A stretch of DNA of 25,775 bases, from assembly GCA_032718475.1 (NCBI GenBank), contig JAUCBJ010002422.1, forward strand, positions 1 to 25,775, in the 5' to 3' direction. The first letter of the stretch is position 1. The number at the start of each line of letters is the position of its first letter. The notes beneath the pieces were generated by a model, which was given only the letters and a program-made list of their open reading frames with translations, searched no databases and was not told the DNA's origin. This document shows, in pieces, positions 9,471 to 17,747 of this stretch. This stretch comes from Nemertoderma westbladi. Its lineage: Eukaryota > Xenacoelomorpha > Nemertodermatida > Nemertodermatidae. The position numbers were made by a program, and so were the translations under genes.

Positions 9471-9510
9471 GCCTGCTGCAATGCAGCATGCCGATCCTAG
9501 TAGTAGTATT
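9471..9510 (+). mobile_element. LINE 3' tail, copy 2
   Basis: CTGCAATGCAGCATGCCGAT followed by CCTAGTAGTAGTA is identical to the 3' UTR and (TAG)n tail of LINE copy 1. Only the last 40 bp are present, directly joined to the 67-bp array. Confidence 0.8.
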
Positions 9511-9734
9511 CTAGAATACAAAGGTAGTACGTTGAAACAACAGGACAGAAATCGCGGCACCGAAAATGGTCCTTTAACAGTATAATTTTAAATAATTATC
9601 GTTAATTCTTAAATTCTTTATAATAATTATCCTATATTCTTCTCATTTTTGACAAGATTATGTTGTCGTACTGATAATGTTTTGGGCAGTTTGGAGAACA
9701 ATAAATTTTTTTTGAGTGTATAAACCGGGCTTTA
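9511..9734. other. Unassigned spacer
   Basis: AT-rich sequence between the LINE tail and the decayed FReD exon copy. No feature is recognised. Confidence 0.4.
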
Positions 9735-9900
9735 AGGAAACATCCAACCCACACTTGATGAGGTACAAATTCCCATATTGTCGCACACGTCCGTTGGATT
9801 TACAGGCGAAATGAAAAGAGCTGACAGCAGAGAGCTTATGCAATCTATAAAGTATTATAAAGGCAATCAAAGGCGGCAAGTACTAAGACCTTTATAGAAC
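9735..9900 (-). pseudogene. Decayed copy of FReD exon 1 (copy 2)
   Basis: On the minus strand the sequence tracks FReD exon 1: LLSALFISPVNPTDVCD in one frame, then, after a 4-nt net deletion, YLIKCGLDVSL in another. The start codon, the 5' end of the leader, the 5' UTR and the TATA box are missing. Sequence upstream of the deletion (CAATTATTAGTAACTA and one or two 32-bp minisatellite units) is retained. It is a promoterless duplication and cannot encode a protein. Confidence 0.75.
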
Positions 9901-10069
9901 AATTATTAGTAACTAAATACCATAGTATAGATACCACTGTGTGTTAATTATCATTATAAATTACATTCTTATGATTAACGGTCACAGTCAGACTGCTGGC
10001 GCCTGGCTTCCAGTTATAGACAGACTGCTGACACCTGGCTACCAGTTACAGACAGGGGCGTCGCCAATT

Positions 10070-10092
10070 TTTACAACAACGTAATTTACTTG
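10070..10092. repeat. Edge of the FReD-exon duplication, copy 2
   Basis: CGCCAATTTTTACAACAACG appears here and at 11318-11338, in both cases just beyond the 32-bp minisatellite units. It marks the far boundary of the shared duplicated block of copies 2 and 3. Confidence 0.6.
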
Positions 10093-10149
10093 AACAGTGA
10101 AAAAAGATTAATAAAATAAAAGGTTAATTAATTACACAACTCAAAAACC

Positions 10150-10320
10150 CTGGCGTGGGGTCACGCCTCTTCACGGGCATGGGGTGATGTGTCTCATCTC
10201 TACCCGGGCACGGGGTCATGTCTCTTCCCAGGCGCGGGTTCACGTCTCTTCCTCCACAGACACAGGGTAATGTCTCTTCCCGGGCACGGGGTCACACTTC
10301 TCCCCGGGCGCGGAATCATG
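10150..10320. repeat. 24-bp GC-rich minisatellite
   Basis: About six imperfect units of TGTCTCTTCCCGGGCACGGG+GTCA (24 bp, one unit of 28) lie in tandem. The period is a multiple of three, so the frame starting at 10189 reads as a repeated MSLPGHGV-like octapeptide. It is not taken as a gene. Confidence 0.8.
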
Positions 10321-10794
10321 GCGCGGAACATCATAATATTTTGCAGCATCGTAAGGGTAGAAGAACAGTGGTTAATTAGAACCACCTCAAAGGCTCATTC
10401 CAAAGTAAAGTACGGGACATTCGTACACAATTGTGAAATTGATTGCCTGTACAATGTTATCCACAGCACATATGTGCACAAAATTGTGCTTGGATGTCAG
10501 CTTTGATTTAGCTAAGATTATATGGCGGGACTCAAGTCACTTTTGAGGAAACACCAGCTTGTCTAATTACGGTAAAGTACGGATTCGTACGAAATGGTTT
10601 TTTATATTTTATGATTTCAATTCTAAAGTTTAGCGAATTGTGCGCAGGTACGGTGTTGAGTTGATGTTTAGGATAAAGCTGTATTATTAAGCTTAAATAA
10701 AAATATAAATATCAGACGAATTGCTACATTGCTAATTATTTACAACGTGGCTTGTGTGGTAAGGTATGGAAAAATTTGGACAAAATTTATGCAA
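10321..10794. other. Unassigned sequence
   Basis: No supported gene or repeat was seen. The open frame that continues from the 24-bp repeat to 10506 has no recognisable features. Confidence 0.4.
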
Positions 10795-10985
10795 TTTAAT
10801 TTCAATTTAGCCAATAATTTTGTTACAAATGATTAAGGCGGCAGTGTGCCGCCCAAGGGGTTCAAATGAAAGATTTAAAAAATTTCGAAAATGGTTAAAG
10901 GTGGCCATGTGTTCCTTTGAGTGTAGGATAAGTATAATAATCTGGTCATCCTCTTCTTTATATATCTTTATATTTTATTGGTCAT
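10795..10985. repeat. Dispersed repeat, copy B
   Basis: Second copy of the sequence at 3355-3530 (blocks TGTTACAAATGATTAAGGCG, GCAGTGTGCCGCCC, GTAGGATAAGTATAATAATC). It lies on the intron side of the decayed exon-1 copy 3, as copy A lies in an intron of the intact gene. Confidence 0.6.
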
Positions 10986-11024
10986 TGGAAGTAAAAATAT
11001 ATGTAATTTATCTTTAGTACGCAA

Positions 11025-11165
11025 AGGGTTAAGGAAACATCCAACCCACACTTGATGAGGTACAGCTTCCATTCTTTGTCGCCGCAGATGCCTGTTGGAT
11101 TTACTGCGATAGGAAAGGAGCTGACTCTGACAGCAGATAGCTTTATGCAATCAATATAGTCTCAA
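11025..11165 (-). pseudogene. Decayed copy of FReD exon 1 (copy 3)
   Basis: The minus strand again follows FReD exon 1 (CTGTCAG..AGTCAGCTCCTTTC, AGTAAATCCAACAG, CTGTACCTCATCAAGTGTGG). It is broken by a short insertion, a deletion after CTATCG that gives a TAA stop, and truncation near 11030. Like copy 2 it lacks the ATG, 5' UTR and TATA block and shares the same deletion junction (GCAGATAGCTTTATGCAATC compared with GCAGAGAGCTTATGCAATC), so copies 2 and 3 descend from one already deleted copy. Confidence 0.7.
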
Positions 11166-11454
11166 GGGGAATCAAAGGCGGCAAGTATTAAGATCTATTA
11201 TTGAACAATTATTAGTAACTAACCTTAGTATAGATACCATTGTATGTTCATTTATCACTTTAAAGTACATTCTTATGATTAACGGTCACAGACAGACTGC
11301 TTAGCGCCTGGCTTCCGCCAATTTTTACAACAACGTCATGACCAACTAAAGATACGACACGCCAAGCTGCTGCAAAGCCCCTAAATTTAATGGGCCGAGT
11401 TATTTATCTTACATAGAATCCCTGAAACCAGTGTCGCAGCCACTAATACTGTAC

Positions 11455-11735
11455 TATTACTACTACTACGATCGGCGATGCTGCATTGCAGTTGCATTAT
11501 ATATATATTAAATATATATTAAGAATGCTATGCCAGCTTGTCGACAAAATTGCGCCGTCACAACACCCTATCACCCATGACATTTGCTAGATCATCAGCA
11601 TTTTCAAGGCCAGTGTCCTTTAAGATGCGTCTCAAGAAAGTCATGGGCTTGTCACCATGCTTATTCACTCCATGAGGCTGCCAAAGTACAAGATTATGCA
11701 CTGGCTGGTCTGTTAGTGAAATATTCCCAAACCAA
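11455..11735 (-). mobile_element. LINE 3' end, copy 3
   Basis: The minus strand encodes DQPVHNLVLWQPHGVNKHGD, then LRRILKDTGLENADDLANVM and GDRVL, followed by the same 3' UTR (GCAACTGCAATGCAGCATCG) and a run of TAG repeats. A TA-rich stretch at 11498-11519 has expanded inside the 3' UTR. The copy is 5'-truncated near 11735 and shortened in the WRRNF region. Confidence 0.8.
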
Positions 11736-11935
11736 TATACGAGAATAACCGAGAATATGTGATGCAAAAAATGTCATGATTATGGGAGAAACAACCGGAG
11801 ATGACTTATTGACTATAGCGTGAGGGGTGGAATGACATGGTTACAATGCCATCTAAAAGGCAGATAGGGAGGGAAACTGAACACACACATAAAAATATCT
11901 CTCCAGGGGAAACTGGACGCAAATCCCAGAAATTG

Positions 11936-12246
11936 TGAATTTGGGATTTGGATTTTGGTAATAAGGAATTTGGGAATAAGGAATTTGGGATTTGGGAATA
12001 AGGTATTTGGAATAAGGTATTTGGGATTTGGGAATAATGTGTTTGGGATTTGGGAATAAGGTATTTGGGATTTGGGAATAAGGTATTTGGGATTTGGGAA
12101 TAAGGTATTTGGGATTTGGGAATAAGGTATTTGGGATTAAGGTATTTGGGATTAAGGTATTTGGGATTAAGGTATTTGGGATTTGGGAATACGGTATTTG
12201 GGATTTGGGAATAAGGTATTCGGGATTTGGGAATAAGGAATTTGGG
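11936..12246 (+). repeat. Left G-rich subterminal array (22-bp unit)
   Basis: Tandem copies of GGTATTTGGGATTTGGGAAT+AA (22 bp), mixed with a shorter 15-bp form GGTATTTGGGATTAA. An isolated piece recurs at about 12379-12402. Frames through the array on either strand (for example a repeated NPKYLIPKSQIP) are repeat artefacts. Confidence 0.95.
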
Positions 12247-12419
12247 ATCTGCCATTATTGGTTCTCTGAAGAAGATAAGCAATGCGAATCTCATTACGCC
12301 TCTCCTCAACAAGTCAACCCCACCGACTAGCGGCTCTGGCTGTTTCCGCTGACGGGTCTCAGTTGAACAACGCGTCCTTTGGGATCTGGGATTTGGGATT
12401 AACGTTTTTGTTTATATTT

Positions 12420-12946
12420 CAACAAACGAACAAAGATTATATAAATGAATACTGTAGAGTTATTGCCCAGGCCAAATGACCTTTACACGACCTATGGTCA
12501 AGCATATTGTTCGATCTTCCTTGGACATGTGGTATGTACAGTAATACATATTTGTGCCATTAAACGTTAATCTTCTATGAACCTAATATCCTCCTTAGTC
12601 AATTGGCAGAGGTAATTATTATTGGTTTCACAGTGGCTGACTGATTTCCCCATTCCTTTGTGGTGGTTGTGTGTATTAGAGCAAACACTAGCATACCTCA
12701 GCTCAGCCCAGCCTATCGTTGCTAAGACAACACCCTTTCAGAATACATGCTGTTTCTGTTGGTAGCAGGTAAGAACAGGAGACACACCTAAAGTTAAACA
12801 TGTCTTTCACTGCTCAGCACACTATCCCAGGTTATCACTGCAGTCTGGCAGTACAGCGGTGTGCGTACAGTGCGTACAGTGGTATTATATTGATTTTTAT
12901 AGAAATGTATTTCCAGCTGAGAATTCTATATTACAGTTCTGCAGTT
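12420..12946. other. Interior of candidate transposon, nothing recognised
   Basis: No reading frame of note. A splice-donor-like GCAG|GTAAGA lies near 12770, but no exon could be supported before it. Confidence 0.4.
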
Positions 12947-13207
12947 CGCCCATGTGAATAATACCAGGATTTCACTTTTCCGTCGACTTTTTATTGGAAA
13001 TTTATATATGAAGATTTTTTATTTTTTTTAACAAAACAGCGCTTATTTCTGTCTTAAAACCTGTACATGTACTAATTCGTTTATTGTTTTGGTTAGATTC
13101 AGCCCTTCTGTAACCTGTGTTTTTGGTGAAAACCTGGTATTCTTCACATGGGGGTAACTGCAAAGTGAAATATAACGGCAGAAAGTCTGGTATTCTTCAC
13201 ATGGGCC
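12947..13207. mobile_element. MITE, copy 1, with 8-bp target duplication
   Basis: This 261-bp element starts CGCCCATGTGAATAATACCA and ends with the inverse (TGGTATTCTTCACATGGGCC). It is flanked by an exact 8-bp direct repeat, CTGCAGTT, at 12939-12946 and 13208-13215. A longer copy with the same ends lies at 19544-20012. No coding capacity is seen. An 8-bp duplication is known for hAT, P and Zisupton/KDZ elements, but the terminal sequence alone does not choose among them. Confidence 0.85.
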
Positions 13208-13404
13208 CTGCAGTTTGCAGTTGAATAATACTAGTAGTAGTGTTTTATTATTAATTTTTAAAGAGGCGTTTTCGTTAAGATATTCAATTATCTTAATATT
13301 TAATTTTCATACTTTCTTTGGTGATGTTTTGCTGTGGGTTTCGCATGAAGACTATTGAGATTAGAGCAGATTGGTATGGAGAAAGTGGCAAAAAAGAATT
13401 TGTC

Positions 13405-13754
13405 TGATTTTATAAGGATACCAAATTAATAATTTATGATTATGCATATGTGGACTTGATAAGTACGTAACTAGCCGTCGTCCCCATGAATGGTTGTTCA
13501 TGGTAGATAAATTCCATGTAAAAGGCCATAAATCACTACAGTGTAAACCTGGTGGAGTCAATTACTTTTCTCATTCAAAGTTTCTGGAATACGAGCACAT
13601 TAATTCTTCTGCAGCTGAACAATTTAACAAAAAGGCCAATCGTTCGAAGTCTACACTTAACTTTTGTTCGAAAAATATGTTTTACTTTTTCCTGCAATCT
13701 TATATAGTTTTCTATATTACATATATTGCATTAAACTTTGTTTTTCCCTACTAA
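13405..13754 (+). pseudogene. KDZ-type (Kyakuja/Dileera/Zisupton) transposase C-terminal fragment
   Basis: Read with one frame change near 13447, this gives KDTKLIIYDYA, then CGLDKYVTSRRPHEWLFM, VDKFHVKGHKS, INSSAAEQFNKKANR and MFYFFLQSYIVF. The order (YDYAC-L-Y-R, V/I-D-x-FH-x-x-x-H, then N-x-x-AAEQ-N and a hydrophobic F-rich helix) fits my knowledge of the C-terminal catalytic part of KDZ transposases, including its conserved DxFH and EQ motifs. A stop upstream (TTTGTCTGA) and the frame change mark it as a remnant. It lies about 90 bp upstream of the DUF3987 frame on the same strand. The family call is from motif memory and needs a profile search. Confidence 0.55.
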
Positions 13755-13840
13755 TACTTTTCATAATATTGGTTATTGTCGGTACATTAAATACAATTCG
13801 CATAATACCGGGTACTGTATTATTATATATATTATGGAAG

Positions 13841-14975
13841 ATGTCTAGAATGCTGCAATATACAACGAATAAATCTCAATTTGCTGGTTGTACAAGTGGG
13901 CAGATAGCTATTCAGTTGATAAGTGCAACGTCAGTTATAATGGGAAAAGCAATAGTTAAACTTACTGATAATTGGTATGAGCCAGTCTTGGTATGGGAAT
14001 GTAATATAGCGCAAAGTGGCTCCAATAAAAGTGCTGGGAGTAATGAATTGTGTGAAAGCATGAGGTTATTTGATGATGTGGGATACTATACTGACTTTAC
14101 TATTGAAAAACTTTTGGCTGATCTGTCAACTAAAAACAGTAGAGCAACCTTGTTTTACGACGAGGGAAAACTATTCTTAAACCAAACAGGAAGAGACAAG
14201 GCTCTGAAATCACGGGCACATTTGAATAGTCTGTATGGGGGTGGTTCAGTAGTTAAAGATACTGTAAGTGGTGGCAAAATGGAAACTGAGTCTACGCGAG
14301 TTGCTGTGTTGATGAATATACAGCCGGGCCCATTCATAGATAAATTATTGGGAGATGATAACAATGATGGTTTAGCATCACGATTTTTATTGGCCTTTAA
14401 AGAAGATCGCGAAGTGAGAACGTTTGAAAGTTTGAAATCTATTCCAAAGTATAGACTAAAATCGCTGATATAATAAGCGCTGTACATAATTCTGCAGAGG
14501 GGATGGAATTTGTCTTTTCAGAAATAATGCTGAACAAGAGTTTGCAGCATTCCACAATGATCACGAAGAAAGAATTAAAAGCCGTGATAAAATGAAAGTA
14601 GATGTGATTCGCGATGCATTAAGTAAGAATAAAGGTATGGTGGCACGTATTAGTGCATGCATTCATGTCCTTGAACTGGTCTTCAGTGGGAAACCTATTG
14701 ATAATGAAATAATGGGCAGCGATATTCAATATGCTATTGAACTGGTTCAGAATAGTGAGAACGCTCTTACAGTTCTAAGTGAATTAGGATACAACATACA
14801 TGAAGAAGAAAAAAGTAAAGATCTTATCAACAATTTAAAACGTAATGTCGACAAAACACTTAAGGCCAACAAGAGCTTTACATACCAGACAATGAACGAT
14901 CGTTGTTCTTCAATGCTAAAAGCTTTCAATATATCATCTGAAGAAGAATGGATATCACTTATGCAACGTCATTGA
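13841..14975 (+). pseudogene. DUF3987 (YfjI/primase-helicase-like) protein, frameshifted
   Basis: About 378 codons match the layout of DUF3987, a P-loop-containing domain mostly known from bacteria, phages and plasmids (E. coli prophage YfjI) and thought to be helicase/primase related. Visible landmarks are the N-terminal IAIQLISATSVIMGKA, a Walker-A-like AQSGSNKSAG (first Gly replaced by Ala), DFTIEKLLADLS, a Walker-B-like LFYDEGKLFL, IQPGPFIDKLL with GLASRFLLAF, and a C-terminal helical part, LSKNKGMVARISACIHVLEL. Two frame changes break it: one near 14450 (into TKIADIISAVHNSAEGMEFV) and one near 14521 (into NNAEQEFAAFHNDHEERIK). The second coincides with TGTCTTTTCAG, so splicing is a weak alternative. 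Length is typical of the family. Confidence 0.65.
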
Positions 14976-14989
14976 AATCCCAAACGCTT

Positions 14990-15180
14990 AGAGGAAATAG
15001 GATTTGTTTCCAAGTTGAACAGTAAATTCTAACTAATTTCATATCTATCTATGTATCACATTGTTATACTGTAATTCATATATATATCGGCTTATAACTC
15101 ATATATAGAGGCATATTATACTCTTCTACCTCAAGTCATTTATCGGTAAATCCGCATTTCATTTTTGTATTCATGCATAT
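14990..15180. other. Spacer after DUF3987 frame
   Basis: AT-rich sequence with no feature beyond short TA runs. No AATAAA lies close after the stop. Confidence 0.4.
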
Positions 15181-16086
15181 GCCTTTGTAACCAATTCTTT
15201 TTCTAACCTGCATAAACATGTGACACGAGTTATCTTTCGTTTATTATTTTGGTTTCATCCACCCAGCTCTGTTACCTGTTCCTTTACTAACCTGCATAAG
15301 CACGTGACACGTGTTATCTTTCGTTTATTGTTTTGATTCTATCTACATGCTTCTGTAACCTGCTCCTTTACTAACCTGCATAATCTTGTAACGCGTGTTA
15401 ACTATCGTTTATTGTTTTGGTTCTATCTACAGGCCTCTGTAACCAGCTCCTTTACTAACCTGCATAATATTGTAACACGTGTTAACGTTAACTATCGTTT
15501 CTTGTTTTTGTTCTATCTGCCCGCCTCTGTAACCTGCTCCTTTACTAACCTGCATAATCTTGTAACACGTGTTAACTATAGTTTATTGTTTTGGTTCTAT
15601 CTACATGCCTCTGTAACCAGCTCCTTTACTAACCTGCATACTCTTGTAACACGTATTAACTATCGTTTATTGTTTTGGTTCTATCTGCCCGCCTCTGTAA
15701 CCTGCTCCTTTACTAACCTGCATAATCTTGTAACACGTGTTAACTATCGTTTATTGTTTTGGTTCTATCTGCTCGCCTCTGTAACCTGATCCTTTACTAA
15801 CCTGCATAATCTTATAACACGTGTTAACTGTCGTTTATTGTTTTGATTCTATCTGCCTGCCTCTCTAACCTGCTCCTTTACTAACCTGCATAATCTTGTA
15901 ACATGTGTTAACTATCGTTTATTGTTTTGGTTCTTTCTACCCTCCTCTATAGCCTGCTACTTTACTAACCTGCATAATCTTATAACATGTGTTAACTATC
16001 GTTTATTGTTTTGGTTCTATCTACATTCCTCTGTAATCTGCTCCTTTACTAACCTGCATAATTTTATAACATGGGTTAACTATCAC
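15181..16086 (+). repeat. 84-bp tandem repeat, about 11 copies
   Basis: The unit is GTTTTGGTTCTATCTGCCCG, CCTCTGTAACCTGCTCCTTT, ACTAACCTGCATAATCTTGT, AACACGTGTTAACTATCGTT, TATT (84 bp). The period is a multiple of three and the unit is open, so frames at 15412-15789 and 15922-16119 read as 28-residue repeats (FYLPASVTCSFTNLHNLV and so on). With no start context, variable ends and no domain, they are best seen as repeat artefacts. Part of the unit resembles the MITE interior (see findings). Confidence 0.9.
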
Positions 16087-16612
16087 AAGTACCTTATTCC
16101 CAAATCCCAAATACCTTAATCCCAAATCCCAAATACCTTAATCCCAAATACCTTATTCCCAAATCCCAAATACCTTATTCCCAAATCCCAAATACCTTAA
16201 TCCCAAATCCCAAATACCTTATTCCCAAATACCTTAATCCCAAATCCCAAATACCTTATTCCCAAATCCCAAATACCTTATTCCCAAATCCCAAATACCT
16301 TAATCCCAAATACCTTATTCCCAAATTCCTTATTCCCAAATCCCAAATACCTTATTCCCAAATCCCAAATACCTTAATCCCTAATCCCAAATACCTTATT
16401 CCCAAATACCTTAATCCCAAATCCCAAATACCTTATTCCCAAATCCCAAATACCTTAATCCCAAATACCTTATTCCTAAATACCTTAATCCCAAATACCT
16501 TAATCCCAAATACCTTATTCCCAAAACCCAAATACCTTATTCCCAAATCCCAAATACATTATTCCCAAATCCCAAATACCTTAATCCCAAATTCCTTAAT
16601 CCCAAATACCAC
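16087..16612 (-). repeat. Right G-rich subterminal array (inverted)
   Basis: Tandem ACCTTATTCCCAAATCCCAA+AT units, the reverse complement of the left array, with the same 22-bp and 15-bp variants. It is longer than the left array (about 526 against 311 bp). Confidence 0.95.
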
Positions 16613-16641
16613 ATGGTATTTGCGTCCAGTTTCCCCCCCTG

Positions 16642-17300
16642 TCTCCTAAAAGGTGTGAACGCATATTAGAATGTTAAATATGTATCGCAGCAGAACGAAC
16701 AATGATGCTATAACCTACAGTAGGAATGCAGTAGTATAGTCGGGACAATGCATTTGATTATTTATTACTGTAGAAGGAGACCATTAGTGCATAGGGGAAA
16801 TACCAGGGGACTCACGGCTGAGAGGAAGTAGCTAGCAATTTGTATACGAAAGGTGGAGGTGTAACCTCTTATATTGTTCAGTACTGTAACTTATATTGTG
16901 TTATTGGTGAATAAGCTACTTCGCACCGTACGTGCAATAGCATTGTTGGTGAACAATATTATCTAGTAAATGCCATTATATCACAAGTCAACAAGAACCC
17001 TCTTATTTATTACACTGCTTCCGGGGTCTAACACATACCCTCGACAGGTCACTCGTTGGACCGACGGCAGGTTCCCTGAGCGAAACCGGAAGGCACGTGG
17101 GAAGGGAGGTAGGCATTTCTACTAGGGAGCGCATGTGGAATCGTATAAGGGTCTTTCAAAGATCTCACCCACTCGATGGTCTGGCTGCCACTGGAGAGCC
17201 AAAGGCTCGACAGAGTCTTATGAGGAATAAATAATGCAGCCTTTTTAACGGAACTTAGCAAACTAAAATAAACACCAAAGTAAAACCTCATAAGATAGCA
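16642..17300. other. Unassigned sequence
   Basis: Between the candidate transposon and the Penelope-like element. The minus-strand frame at 17049-17291 shows no recognisable feature. Nothing else is seen. Confidence 0.4.
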
Positions 17301-17362
17301 TTGAAAACGGATGGGGTGGGGCGGGTTGACCTCAGGTGACTATGAAATGAATAACAACAGTT

Positions 17363-17400
17363 ATTACAAGCTTTCTCCCAACAGGGCTTCTTCAGGTAAT
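17363..17400 (-). ncRNA. Hammerhead ribozyme-like motif at PLE 3' end
   Basis: On the minus strand the core CTGAAGA (fits CUGANGA, 17395-17389) is followed by stem II CCC-TGTT-GGG and the second core strand GAAA (17375-17372). Stem I is ATTAC (17400-17396) paired with GTAAT (17367-17363). The short palindrome AGCT between GAAA and stem I would give the tiny stem III that makes PLE hammerheads act as dimers. Cleavage is expected just before GTAAT. All core bases are visible; activity is inferred. Confidence 0.65.
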
Positions 17401-17747
17401 TAAATTTGCATATTTACAGACACTGCACTAGACTACAGACTAAATGCTAACAATACAGTCGACTAACTACTAAGTACCGGTACTGGAAATACTACATACT
17501 GACTGTTGTCTAATTACTGATATAAAGAACTTTAAGCACCAAGAATTAATTACGAAGAAAGGTTAACGGAATGATAAAGATAGTTGAAATTGGAAAATAA
17601 GATGGTTAAATTGAAAAATAAAAAATTAATGCACCGAACTAAGGATGGTTACTTTTGGAAAATAGGTAAATGGAATTCTGGCGGAGAGCAAATTTGGAAA
17701 CCGAAATAATTTACCACCCCCCCCCCCCCCCCCACAATTGTAGATTA

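Larger units (their letters stand above)
11904..16641 (+). mobile_element. Candidate composite DNA transposon with inverted terminal arrays
   Basis: The left end CAGGGGAAACTGGACGCAAA(T) at 11904-11924 is matched by the reverse complement at 16618-16641; the only difference is three extra G in the G run. Directly inside each end is an array of the same roughly 22-bp repeat, in opposite orientations. TCTC flanks both ends (11900-11903 and 16642-16645), a possible 4-bp target duplication. The interior holds a KDZ-transposase-like fragment, a DUF3987 frame, an 84-bp array and a MITE insertion. Enclosure by matching ends is seen directly. That the enclosed genes belong to the element is inference. 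All coding parts are broken, so this copy is dead. Confidence 0.6.

Noticed and set aside
8582-9500. Long Pro/Ser-rich plus-strand frames (up to 255 codons)
   Set aside because: They read through the 67-bp minisatellite, whose period rotates the frame and which is open in all three plus frames. There is no start context, domain or unique sequence.
10189-10506. 105-codon plus frame
   Set aside because: The first half is the 24-bp minisatellite read as an octapeptide repeat and the second half has no features.
11806-12330. 168-codon minus frame and 78-codon plus frame with NPKYL/FGIKV repeats
   Set aside because: Both are translations of the 22-bp terminal array, which is open by composition on both strands.
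15412-16119. 28-residue repeat protein (FYLPASVTCSFTNLHNLV...)
   Set aside because: The 84-bp period is a multiple of three, so any open unit gives a repetitive frame. Units contain frame-breaking indels and no signal or start is conserved.
11896-16649. 8-bp target duplication for the candidate transposon
   Set aside because: The outer octamers (TATCTCTC and TCTCCTAA) are not identical. Only TCTC is shared, so an 8-bp duplication is not claimed.
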